Below, in pieces: positions 1 to 7,259 of a stretch of 32,467 nucleotides of DNA; position 1 is the stretch's first letter; every line of letters starts with the position of its first letter. Below the pieces are notes generated by a model. That model was not told where the DNA came from and did no database searches. It was given only the letters and a program-made list of their open reading frames with translations. Origin of the DNA: Bacteroidaceae bacterium (GTDB lineage Bacteria; Bacteroidota; Bacteroidia; Bacteroidales; Bacteroidaceae); assembly GCA_017958545.1 (NCBI GenBank), contig JAGDCM010000113.1, positions 1 to 32,467 of the forward strand, written 5' to 3'. A program made the translations under genes and the position numbers.

Positions 1-2
1 AC

Positions 3-1520
3 GTTCATGCACGCGGTGCCGGACTCGGTAATATGCAGGAATACTGGGACCTCATCGAGGGTTCCACGGCTGGTATCGGAGCATGTATCTGGGACTGGGT
101 GGATCAGGGTATCTTCGACCCTGCCGACCTCAGTGGTGTGGACCCCGACGACGAGAGTACATGGCCCCGACAGAACGGTTTCCTGAAACTCAAGGCCGGC
201 TACGACTTCCCGGGGCCCGATCAGAGCGATATTGAGGGCAGTCTCAACGACGGTATTGTGACAGCAGACCGTGCGTGGTCGGCAGAATTGAATGTGGCAA
301 AGCACATACATCAGTTCATCAGGTTCACAGCCTATGATGCCCCCACAAAGACAGTTACCTTACAGAACAAATACAACTTCCTCAACCTCGATCTCTTCAC
401 GCTCCACTACGAAGTGCTCGCTGACGGAGTCGTAGTTGAGAGTGGAGATACCGACATACCCTCCACCGCTCCTGGAGCCACAACAGAGGTGGTTTTGCCA
501 TCAGAATACTCTGAATACTCAGAAAACTCCGAGATATTTCTCCATGTCGAAGCCCGTCTGAAGGCTGCTACCACCTGGGCAGAGGCCGGTTACGTGATGG
601 CTTGGCAGCAGTTCACCGTTCAGGAGCGCAGTGCCACACTTCCCGCCATTGACGATGCCTCAGAAGATGCTCTGCTCGAAAAGAGCGAGACAGACGAGGC
701 CTACACCATCACGGGTAAGAACGTCACACTCACCGTCACAAAGGAAGGCACAGTGACTGCCATGCAACTTCATGGTCGTAATATACTGACCTCCGACGGC
801 TCACCCACCTACAGCAATTTCCGCTATATTGGTAACGACCACCAAGGCGAGAAGGGCAGTTTCATCACATCAACAAACGTCGATTGCCAGATAGCCCCCG
901 ACCGCCAGACAGCTACCGTAACACTGACACAGGAAGGTACACGATGCGACACGAAACTCGTCTACACCGTATATGCAGCAGGAGCCGTTGACCTAAACAC
1001 CACACTCACACCCGATGCCTCTATGATAGACGGCAACGGACGTTGTATGCTGCGACGCATGGGACTCAAGATGAAGATGCCTGCCGGTCGTGAGCAGGTG
1101 GAATACTACGCACAGGGACCGTGGGAGAGTTTTGTCGACCGCCAGAGCGGCAACGTACTCGGCACCTACACGACGACAGTGAGTGATATGTTCGAACCAT
1201 ATAGTCATCCGCAGACCTGCGGTGGTCGTATGTCACTCAGGAAACTGAAACTGTGGGGCGACGATGTGGAAACAGAAGGCACACTCGTCATCACCACAGA
1301 GGGACAGGTGGACTTCTCACTCATGCATTACGATGAGGAGAGTTTTGCTACCGACAAACTGCATCCGTGGGAACTGACCAAGGAAAAAGCCGTCTATGCC
1401 CGCTTCGATGCATACCAGAGAGGTATCGGTGATGCCACGTTCGGATTGGGAGTGCTCGATAAGTACCGCTGTCTAAAGACAGCGCAGACCTATACCCTGC
1501 GCTTCGAACTAGTGCCGTAA
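3..1520 (+). CDS. GH2 beta-galactosidase, C-terminal part (cut by left edge)
   Basis: This is the 3' part of a LacZ-like glycoside hydrolase family 2 beta-galactosidase; the frame is open from base 3, so the gene begins left of the window. The first residues (HARGAGLGNMQEYWD) match the stretch just after the LacZ nucleophile motif (ILCEYAHAMGN), so the catalytic Glu lies just outside. The CIWDWVDQG motif is equivalent to the substrate-pocket FVWDWVDQ of E. coli LacZ. An immunoglobulin-like domain follows, then a beta-galactosidase small-chain domain from about residue 225 (YYAQGPWESFVDRQSGN corresponds to the LacZ GPQENYPDR region). It hydrolyses terminal beta-galactosides, probably from plant polysaccharide in the periplasm. 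A low-complexity stretch (SEYSEYSENSE) sits in the linker. It ends 4 bases from the convergent hydrolase gene, and no clear terminator was seen between them. Confidence 0.92.
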   Translation, partial: VHARGAGLGNMQEYWDLIEGSTAGIGACIWDWVDQGIFDPADLSGVDPDDESTWPRQNGFLKLKAGYDFPGPDQSDIEGSLNDGIVTADRAWSAELNVAKHIHQFIRFTAYDAPTKTVTLQNKYNFLNLDLFTLHYEVLADGVVVESGDTDIPSTAPGATTEVVLPSEYSEYSENSEIFLHVEARLKAATTWAEAGYVMAWQQFTVQERSATLPAIDDASEDALLEKSETDEAYTITGKNVTLTVTKEGTVTAMQLHGRNILTSDGSPTYSNFRYIGNDHQGEKGSFITSTNVDCQIAPDRQTATVTLTQEGTRCDTKLVYTVYAAGAVDLNTTLTPDASMIDGNGRCMLRRMGLKMKMPAGREQVEYYAQGPWESFVDRQSGNVLGTYTTTVSDMFEPYSHPQTCGGRMSLRKLKLWGDDVETEGTLVITTEGQVDFSLMHYDEESFATDKLHPWELTKEKAVYARFDAYQRGIGDATFGLGVLDKYRCLKTAQTYTLRFELVP

Positions 1521-1524
1521 AGAG

Positions 1525-2454
1525 TCATTTCCCCAGAAATGCTCTGACGCGGCTGATGTACTCGTCCCTGTGATTCCTATACGAGAGGGCGTGAACGGTG
1601 TTGGACGTAATCCACAGTTCCTTCTTTGAGGACTTTGCCTCATAGAGACGATACACCATCTCCGTCGGCACAAATGTGTCCCGGTCGCCATGGATGAAAA
1701 GCATCGGATAATCGGAGCGCTCCACCTGTTTAAGAGCGGAAGCCTCCTCGAAACTCCACCCGTAGAGCGCCTTGCACAAAAGACTGCCGGTGTACATCAT
1801 CGGGAACTCCGAGAGACCAAACTGCTTCTTCAGTTCCCCCACGAACTCATCCCACACACTCGTATAACCGCAATCATCGATGAAACGGACATCTTTTATG
1901 CCTTCCGGCATCTCTTCACCCGACATCATCATCGTTGTGGCACCGCCCATCGACACCCCGTGAACAGCCATCGTATCAGTCTTGAATAGTTCGAGCCAAT
2001 GAAGCATATCCAACCTGTCTAGCCAACCCATTCCGATAGCGTCACCGTCGCTCAAGCCATGAGCATGGAGATCAGGCACCACCACGTTGTAGTCCAAATC
2101 GCGCTCGTACATTCTGGCCAGGAAGAGAAAATCAATGGAACAACCGCGCCAACCGTGTATCACGAGAGCTGTCCTGGGGCTGCCCTTCCACACATACAAC
2201 GCATGATGACGCTCGCCAGTGGGCATGGTGACAAAGGTGTCTCTGAGGGCATTGATACTCCGCAAACTGTCCACCCAGGACTGCGTCTCGGGGTATTGCT
2301 CGAAGAGGCGCGTGTAACTGCCCTCTGTGTCCGTTCTGTTGGGATTCGGCCCCAGAGAATACTTCAACATGAACACGCTGCCACCCGCCACAAGGATGAC
2401 AATTGTCACCAAAACAATAAGCCCGAAATACGCTATTATACGCTTCTTTTTCAT
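1525..2454 (-). CDS. Membrane-anchored alpha/beta hydrolase
   Basis: A 309-residue serine hydrolase of the alpha/beta fold. A single hydrophobic segment (about residues 7-30) should anchor it in the inner membrane with the catalytic domain outside the cytoplasm. The nucleophile elbow is HGVSMGG (Ser168), an oxyanion-type HGW lies at 100-102, the acid is in HGDRDTFVP (probably Asp259) and the base is His288 (TVHAL). This is the layout of Bacteroidetes proteins annotated simply as alpha/beta hydrolase; the substrate cannot be told from sequence. The start is supported by AAAAAGGA directly before ATG and a TAnnTTTG promoter about 30 bases upstream. It is transcribed divergently from the lipoprotein gene. 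Confidence 0.85.
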   Translation of the reverse strand: MKKKRIIAYFGLIVLVTIVILVAGGSVFMLKYSLGPNPNRTDTEGSYTRLFEQYPETQSWVDSLRSINALRDTFVTMPTGERHHALYVWKGSPRTALVIHGWRGCSIDFLFLARMYERDLDYNVVVPDLHAHGLSDGDAIGMGWLDRLDMLHWLELFKTDTMAVHGVSMGGATTMMMSGEEMPEGIKDVRFIDDCGYTSVWDEFVGELKKQFGLSEFPMMYTGSLLCKALYGWSFEEASALKQVERSDYPMLFIHGDRDTFVPTEMVYRLYEAKSSKKELWITSNTVHALSYRNHRDEYISRVRAFLGK

Positions 2455-2485
2455 TCCTTTTTCAATATTTTTCGCAGTAAATATA

Positions 2486-2493
2486 CAAAATTA
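2486..2493 (-). promoter_or_regulatory. Bacteroidetes-type -7 element for the hydrolase gene
   Basis: On the minus strand this reads TAATTTTG, a match to the TAnnTTTG -7 element. It lies about 30 bases before the hydrolase ATG. No good TTTG sits at the usual 19-21 base distance, so the -33 half is weak. It is divergent from the lipoprotein promoter at 2525-2556. Confidence 0.5.
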
Positions 2494-2524
2494 TCGAAGA
2501 TAAAGTGTTAAATCCTTCCAAATT

Positions 2525-2556
2525 TTTGCCCATATCTGAGGATTGTTGTAATTTTG
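2525..2556 (+). promoter_or_regulatory. Bacteroidetes sigma promoter for the lipoprotein gene
   Basis: A -33 element TTTG (2525-2528) and a -7 element TAATTTTG (2549-2556) are separated by 20 bases, an excellent match to the TTTG-N19-21-TAnnTTTG consensus. Transcription should start near 2563, so the usable start codons are the ATGs at 2597, 2603 or 2606. Confidence 0.75.
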
Positions 2557-2605
2557 CGCCCAGTATAGACGAAAATAGATGTTTGTGACAGAAAAGATGT
2601 TTATG

Positions 2606-3796
2606 ATGAAAAAGTTTTTCTTCCTTTTCGCTCTCGCCGCACTTCTTGTCGGCTGTAGCGATGACACTACTGAAAACAGGTTTGAGGTGCCCGACGTAAA
2701 TGTTGAGAGCAATCTGCCAGAGACCGAGGTCTTTGTTCAGGGTCAGTCTCTGCGCTCCAGCAACACGAGTTCCAAAGTTGCCGTGACAAAGGGTGACTAC
2801 AAATGGCCGAATGTCAACGAAGAAGAAGGTTGGGAATGCGCACGATTCTCAATACGTGCCGACGGTTATATTCCCGGTTATATCGACCAGAGTTCTGCAC
2901 TTTATTTCGGTCGCGCTCCCGGTAAGGTGGGCAACAACAAGGGCAAGGTATACAGCCTGTTCCCCTATGGTCACTACAACGACCGCGACCTCGACTACTA
3001 CAAGAAGGATAAGAAGACGGGCGAGAACATCGGCCTCTTCCGCTATGTCCTCGATGTAGACGGAATGCAGACACAGCGTGCTATCATGGAGGCTCCTCTC
3101 GTAGTGGATATCCTGGGGGATGAGAAGACCGATCTGGAAGCAGCCATTGCCAAGGGTCAGAATGTTACGAAGAACCTGGCAAGCCTTGACAAACTGAATG
3201 ACATGTTGGCTCTGGGCAGCGACTATTTGGAGTCACACGTGCTGTGGTACGTTGTCAAGGAGGTGGGTATGAAGAACGGCTGGCACGTGAACGGCGTTAT
3301 CAGCGAAAACGAAGTACCCAAATACACCGTAGGCATCGTTCCCAACGAAGTTGAGGTGGATGTTCACCAGCAGATACATCAGGACTGGAACGAAATTAAG
3401 ACCTCTGTACATATCCGCGACAATGTGGAGTCTATCACCATCAATATCCCTCTCAATCAGGCAGACATCATCGAGAAGGACGACTTCGCCATCCGTGTGT
3501 ATGACTTCGACTATTCAGAGTATCACGTCACCCACACCATCACTCACGACGAGAAGGGTATCACGATTGTTATTGACAATATCCCGGCTCAGCTCATCAG
3601 TGACTTGAAGAGCACCATTGGTGACGGTCTCACCGTTGAGATTCACAGCTATTGCACCACAGAAGATGTCTGGGAGCAGCTCAAGAACAGCCGCGTGATG
3701 ACAACCGGTTCGCCCACAACCGTGAAGGGACAAATTCACTGTGCTCTGCATCCGGAGACGGAAACGGATCCCGTTCCCATCTTCGTCAACAAGTAG
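2606..3796 (+). CDS. Putative surface/periplasmic lipoprotein, unknown function
   Basis: A lipoprotein of 396 residues when read from the ATG at 2606. The frame is open from 2579, but the start that gives a proper signal peptide is MKKFFFLFALAALLVGC, ending in a lipobox Cys followed by SDD, which in Bacteroidetes can favour surface export. The mature protein is rich in Asp, Glu and Tyr. It has a central segment that looks secreted and globular (SALYFGRAPGKVGNN, KVYSLFPYGHYNDRDLDYY) and a C-terminal beta-rich part (TSVHIRDNVESITINIPL, then AIRVYDFDYSEYHVTHTITHD). I do not recognise a named domain; resemblance to LruC/DUF4842-type Bacteroidetes lipoproteins is only an impression. It has its own promoter and terminator, so it is monocistronic. 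Confidence 0.75.
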   Translation: MKKFFFLFALAALLVGCSDDTTENRFEVPDVNVESNLPETEVFVQGQSLRSSNTSSKVAVTKGDYKWPNVNEEEGWECARFSIRADGYIPGYIDQSSALYFGRAPGKVGNNKGKVYSLFPYGHYNDRDLDYYKKDKKTGENIGLFRYVLDVDGMQTQRAIMEAPLVVDILGDEKTDLEAAIAKGQNVTKNLASLDKLNDMLALGSDYLESHVLWYVVKEVGMKNGWHVNGVISENEVPKYTVGIVPNEVEVDVHQQIHQDWNEIKTSVHIRDNVESITINIPLNQADIIEKDDFAIRVYDFDYSEYHVTHTITHDEKGITIVIDNIPAQLISDLKSTIGDGLTVEIHSYCTTEDVWEQLKNSRVMTTGSPTTVKGQIHCALHPETETDPVPIFVNK

Positions 3797-3823
3797 CAAA
3801 TATAGTTTTTCCGCTATATAAGC

Positions 3824-3857
3824 AAAAGGGGCGTCACATCATAGTGGCACCCCTTTT
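3824..3857 (+). terminator. Intrinsic terminator after the lipoprotein gene
   Basis: A 14-base inverted repeat (AAAAGGGGCGTCAC / GTGGCACCCCTTTT) with a 6-base loop, containing one G-U pair and one C-A mismatch. The T-rich 3' arm serves as the U-tract. It lies 28 bases after the stop codon. Confidence 0.7.
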
Positions 3858-3935
3858 CGTTGTATTGGGAATCATAAACCGTAAATGATATAAATCAAGA
3901 AAAAGACATTATATAGCAGGTTGGGGAAATAAATA

Positions 3936-3966
3936 TTTGCAATTCCCGAAAATTGCAGTACCTTTG
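3936..3966 (+). promoter_or_regulatory. Promoter of small RNA copy 1
   Basis: TTTG at 3936-3939 and TACCTTTG at 3959-3966 are separated by 19 bases, fitting the Bacteroidetes -33/-7 consensus. The predicted start is near 3973. The -7 element belongs to the 43-base block shared with 23724-23766. Confidence 0.7.
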
Positions 3967-4000
3967 CACCGTGTTTTTCATGGTATTAGATTTAAGGTTA
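3958..4000 (+). repeat. 43-base exact repeat, copy 1 (promoter -7 plus RNA 5' part)
   Basis: Identical base for base to the minus strand of 23724-23766. It begins in the -7 element (GTACCTTTGCACC), covers the predicted transcript start and runs through ATGGTATTAGATTTAAGG to GGTTA. After this the two copies diverge, except for the hairpin loop region (TGTCGTGA). Confidence 0.9.
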
Positions 4001-4040
4001 ATGGAAGTAAGGCTGTCGTGATGACAGCCTTACTTTTTTT
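3973..4040 (+). ncRNA. Small terminator-capped RNA, copy 1 (~68 nt)
   Basis: A predicted independent transcript running from the promoter start near 3973 to a strong intrinsic terminator. The terminator has a perfect 12-base-pair stem (AGTAAGGCTGTC 4006-4017 with GACAGCCTTACT 4023-4034), loop GTGAT and seven Ts ending at 4040. The 5' part is identical to copy 2 at 23684-23751. The downstream genes run the other way, so this unit is not the leader of any gene here. It contains a 13-codon frame (3980-4021, MVLDLRLMEVRLS, stop in the hairpin loop), which could be a leader peptide or chance. I do not know a family name for it. The hairpin may also stop transcripts arriving from the ECF-like gene on the other strand. 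Confidence 0.65.
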
Positions 4041-4060
4041 ATCGCCTTAAAATCACTGAA

Positions 4061-4540
4061 TTAAAGCCTCTTGGCAATGAGCGGAGCCACAATGCTCATA
4101 AGCACCAGACCCGGGATGCCCGTAACGAAGTCCTGAAAAGCATAAGCAGCACCCGTGAAAGGCCACTCCACAAGACCGGCCACCGCCCATGCCGCTACAA
4201 CAGCCAGCACAGCGGAATGAATCCTGATGCCCCAGAGACGCACCGTCAGGGCTGCAGCCACACACAGGAGGATGCCCTTGAGCAGCATGTCGGGCAGCAT
4301 CACACTGGCAGGAGCACCGAAAATCAGGTAGCCCAGGAGAGGAGACATAACGGCTGCATAGATGCCTGTCAATACACCGTAGCGCATGACACCCACAAGA
4401 GTGAACCAGTAGATGGGCAGGAAAGCGATACCACCACCCGGCACAAGATGGAAGAGATGGGGCAATGCAAGGTTTGCCGCAACGAAGAGAGCACAGCGCA
4501 GACTGCCGAGGCTGATACTCTGAGTCTTTGTCCTATACAT
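4061..4540 (-). CDS. ECF-transporter S-component-like membrane protein
   Basis: A small, very hydrophobic protein with about five or six membrane segments and a short Arg/Lys-rich N-terminus. The pattern (LVPGGGIAFLPIYWFTLVGVMRYG, then LLGYLIFGAPASVMLPDMLLKGILL, ending in LVEWPFTGAAYAFQDFVTGIPG) resembles the substrate-binding S components of energy-coupling-factor vitamin importers, but no substrate can be assigned. I prefer the ATG at 4540 (159 residues) over a GTG at 4573 (170 residues), because the GTG abuts the stop codon of the upstream lyase gene. It is probably co-transcribed with the lyase. Neither an A-component ATPase nor a T component lies nearby; group II ECF S components share these with others elsewhere in the genome. 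Confidence 0.55.
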   Translation of the reverse strand: MYRTKTQSISLGSLRCALFVAANLALPHLFHLVPGGGIAFLPIYWFTLVGVMRYGVLTGIYAAVMSPLLGYLIFGAPASVMLPDMLLKGILLCVAAALTVRLWGIRIHSAVLAVVAAWAVAGLVEWPFTGAAYAFQDFVTGIPGLVLMSIVAPLIAKRL

Positions 4541-4573
4541 AATATTATAAGGTATTCGGTTGAGGTTAGACAC

Positions 4574-6586
4574 TTAGAACTGCCAGCCGCGGAACTTGCG
4601 ACCGCTGCCCTGCAACTCGGCTCCGATGAAGAAACCGACACCCGTAGGCTGGTTGTAAGCCACATTCTGCGCAGCCACAGAGGCGCGATAGACGGGATCG
4701 TGGAGGAAGCAGTGGAAACGATAGGGCGTGGGCAGAGGAGAGATATAAACACGCAGGAACTTGTTGTCGGCGGTGCGTGTCACCACCTCTTCACGCCAGT
4801 CGCCGATGACATCGCAGCAGAGCGAGGGATTGGACTTGGTGCCGTTGTTGAACATACAGCCCTCCATCTGGAGCAGCGTCTCGGGACGCACATTGGAATT
4901 GGGATTGATGGTGAGCTCGAGCTTGGCCTCGGGGTCCTCCTCTCCCACCCCGGCCTGAACGGCAGCAGAGGGGCGGTGGTATTTGGTGATGGCCTCGTGG
5001 TCGAGCAGTTCGCGGCAAAGGTCGCCGTCCCACCAGATGGAGAAGTTGATGCTCACGCGTGTGACAGAGTCGATGAGATTGCCGTGATAGTCACGTATGC
5101 CGCGGGTGTTGGACGCCCACATCTCCCAACCGGGATTCTCGGGGTCGATATCAGCAGCAAGACCGCGACCCACGTCGTCGTTGTGGGGCAGTTTCCACAG
5201 CACCTCACCCGTCTGCGCATCACGGAACTCGCTCCAGTACTGGTCCTCATGCACATCCCACACATAGAGATGCTCGGAGAGGGGCAGCATGGGAGAGAGG
5301 TGTATGGCGTCGCCGTGACCGAGGTGAGTATTGTAGAGGCCGCGTCCGTCGTCGTCGACACACATCGAGCCGTATGTTATCTCATCACGTCCGTCGCCGT
5401 CGATATCGGCCACGCGCAGGTTGTGGTTGCCCTGACCGCCCCATCCCTTCCACTCGGGAGCGGCCGAGTCGAACACCCAACGCTGCTTCAGCTGCTTGCC
5501 GTCCCAGTCCCAGGCGGCGAGCACGCTGCGCGTGTAGTAGCCGCGGCACATCACTGCCGAGGGGTGCACGCCGTCGAGATAGGCCACGCAGGCCAGATAG
5601 CGCTCGGAGCGGTTGGCATAGTTGTCGCCCCAGGCCTGGAGATCGCCCTGCTGGGGCACGTAATCCACGGTGCAGAGCGCCTTACCGGTCTTACCCTCGA
5701 AGACGGTGAGATACTCGGGAGCGCCCTTGATGAAACCGCCGCGCCTGCCCTTCTGGTCCTTGCGGAAACGCTCTGAGGGATAGCGGTTGGCAGTGTAGTG
5801 GGAATCAGTCTTGTCGCCCATACCCACACGGTAGTCGGCATTGGCATCGCCTATCACATTGCCCACACCGTCGCGTGTGCCGTCACCGGTCTTCAGCACC
5901 AGTTCGCCCTTACCGTCACCGTCGAAATCGGCAGCCATCATCTGCGTGTAGTGCGCTCCGGAACGTATGTTGTTGCCCATGGCGATGCGCCACATGCGAT
6001 GGGTGCCGTCCTTGGAGGGCTTGCCGCCCAGTTTGTAGGCATCGATGTAGGTCTGGTTGGTGACACCGCTCTGCGAGTTGTCGCGCGAATTGGAAGGGTC
6101 CCACTTGAGGATGAGTTCCATCTCGCCGTCGCCGTCGAGGTCGGCCATCGTGGCATCGTTGGCATTATACACCACGGGCTTGCCGTCGTAGTCCACCTCG
6201 TCGGCAGGCTGGTCGAGAGGTATAGAGAGATAACCGATAGGAGCACCGGCCTCTACAGTCCACTCACCCTTTATCTTGCCATCCACGGGACGCACACTAT
6301 AGGTGGTGGATTTTGTCACGGAGTTTTCGTCAATATATGTAGTAGATTCCTTCGCAGTGCGCAGGCCTATCTTCTTGCCATCACGAAGCACTTCGAAGCA
6401 CACATCCTCCGGGTCGCTCTCGAGATAGCGCCACGAGATGAGAACATGGTCGGCATCGGTGCGCATTGCCACCACACCGCGACCCAGCTTCTCACGCTGC
6501 ATCTTGGAATAATCATAGGCCGTCTGAGACGATACAGACAGACTCATCATGACACATAACAAGGTCAAAAAGAAGACTTTCTTCAT
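4574..6586 (-). CDS. Rhamnogalacturonan lyase, polysaccharide lyase family 11
   Basis: A secreted pectinase that cleaves the rhamnose-galacturonate backbone of rhamnogalacturonan I by beta-elimination. The true start is the ATG at 6586 (670 residues), giving the signal peptide MKKVFFLTLLCVMMSLSVSSQ; the frame is open further upstream, but that would run through the promoter. PL11 features include an N-terminal Ig-like part (GRGVVAMRTDADHVLISWRYL). The beta-propeller has repeated Ca-binding loops: DLDGDGEMELILKWDPSNS, DFDGDGKGELVLKTGDGTRDG and DIDGDGRDEITYGS. The conserved NTHLGHGDAIHLS and the C-terminal FHCFLHDPVYR are also present. Length matches single-domain PL11 enzymes. It has its own promoter between comF and this gene. 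It lies near no SusC/D pair, so it is not visibly part of a polysaccharide utilisation locus here. Confidence 0.92.
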   Translation of the reverse strand: MKKVFFLTLLCVMMSLSVSSQTAYDYSKMQREKLGRGVVAMRTDADHVLISWRYLESDPEDVCFEVLRDGKKIGLRTAKESTTYIDENSVTKSTTYSVRPVDGKIKGEWTVEAGAPIGYLSIPLDQPADEVDYDGKPVVYNANDATMADLDGDGEMELILKWDPSNSRDNSQSGVTNQTYIDAYKLGGKPSKDGTHRMWRIAMGNNIRSGAHYTQMMAADFDGDGKGELVLKTGDGTRDGVGNVIGDANADYRVGMGDKTDSHYTANRYPSERFRKDQKGRRGGFIKGAPEYLTVFEGKTGKALCTVDYVPQQGDLQAWGDNYANRSERYLACVAYLDGVHPSAVMCRGYYTRSVLAAWDWDGKQLKQRWVFDSAAPEWKGWGGQGNHNLRVADIDGDGRDEITYGSMCVDDDGRGLYNTHLGHGDAIHLSPMLPLSEHLYVWDVHEDQYWSEFRDAQTGEVLWKLPHNDDVGRGLAADIDPENPGWEMWASNTRGIRDYHGNLIDSVTRVSINFSIWWDGDLCRELLDHEAITKYHRPSAAVQAGVGEEDPEAKLELTINPNSNVRPETLLQMEGCMFNNGTKSNPSLCCDVIGDWREEVVTRTADNKFLRVYISPLPTPYRFHCFLHDPVYRASVAAQNVAYNQPTGVGFFIGAELQGSGRKFRGWQF

Positions 6587-6611
6587 AGCATAAGATTTAT
6601 GTTCTGCACGG

Positions 6612-6619
6612 CAAAGATA
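6612..6619 (-). promoter_or_regulatory. -7 element for the PL11 lyase gene, with adjacent inverted repeat
   Basis: The minus strand reads TATCTTTG, matching TAnnTTTG, 25 bases before the lyase ATG. Directly upstream lies a perfect 6-base inverted repeat with a 6-base spacer (ACATAT 6621-6626, ATATGT 6633-6638). It occupies the space between the -7 and -33 positions, a possible operator. No TTTG at -33 is evident, which fits a promoter needing an activator. Confidence 0.5.
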
Positions 6620-6641
6620 CACATATTTTTTTATATGTACC

Positions 6642-7259
6642 TCATTTCCCAGCCCATGCAAGAGTAAAAATACTGATTTTTATATCAGGACGCACTTTTT
6701 TGAGCGTAAGAGCGCATACGGAAAGCGTTGTACCCGTGGTGGCAACGTCATCGACAAGAAGCACATGACAACCTTCCGGCAAGAGTGCGATATCGTGCCC
6801 GACAGCAAACGGCAGTCCCTTGATATGTGTACGTTCCACACCTCCGGTGCGTGACTGACGGCGTCCGCTCCCACGCTTCAACACATGGCGCATCTCTTTT
6901 AAGGAACACGCACGGGCTATCTCATCGGAAAGCAACTGGGCAGGATTGTAGCCCCGAATCCAGCGTCGCCACCATGTGGTGGGCACAGGAATGACAACAC
7001 TGCACTGGCCAAAGAAATCCGCATAACCCTGCTGACGCAACAGGTAACGCATCGTACCCAAAGCGAGTTGTGGACGGCGTGCATATTTCATCTCATGCAC
7101 CACACGAGAGAAAACAGAGGAGCCACGGTGGAACATTCCCACCATGGCTCCTTCTATGTCTACCCTGCTCCAAAGACTGCGAAGCAGGTCGTTGTCCTTG
7201 CCACCCGATGTCCAGCAGACAAAGGGGAAATACCTATCCCAGGAAGCTGATGAGTACAC
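6642..7259 (-). CDS. comF: ComF-family phosphoribosyltransferase-like protein, lacking the N-terminal zinc finger
   Basis: ComF/GntX-family proteins carry a phosphoribosyltransferase domain and are linked to DNA uptake or purine metabolism. The PRPP-binding signature VLLVDDVATTGTT is clear at about residues 166-178, and the preceding VIPVPTTWWRRWIRGYNPAQLL (110-131 region) and RTGGVERTHIKGLPFAV fit ComF. Family members usually start with a Cys4 zinc finger; here the frame opens only two codons before a GTG at 7259 (a TAG precedes it), so at most about 205 residues can be made and no CxxC pair is present. The start is therefore uncertain. It overlaps the 3' end of the decarboxylase beta gene by 26 bases and is probably translated from the same mRNA. 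Confidence 0.75.
   Translation of the reverse strand: MYSSASWDRYFPFVCWTSGGKDNDLLRSLWSRVDIEGAMVGMFHRGSSVFSRVVHEMKYARRPQLALGTMRYLLRQQGYADFFGQCSVVIPVPTTWWRRWIRGYNPAQLLSDEIARACSLKEMRHVLKRGSGRRQSRTGGVERTHIKGLPFAVGHDIALLPEGCHVLLVDDVATTGTTLSVCALTLKKVRPDIKISIFTLAWAGK

Noticed and set aside
4217-5776. Open frame of 519 codons on the plus strand opposite the PL11 lyase
   Set aside because: It is antisense to a clearly recognisable lyase and membrane protein; its translation is compositionally odd (rich in His, Val, Ala, Glu) and matches no family. It is a by-product of the GC-rich codon use of the real gene.
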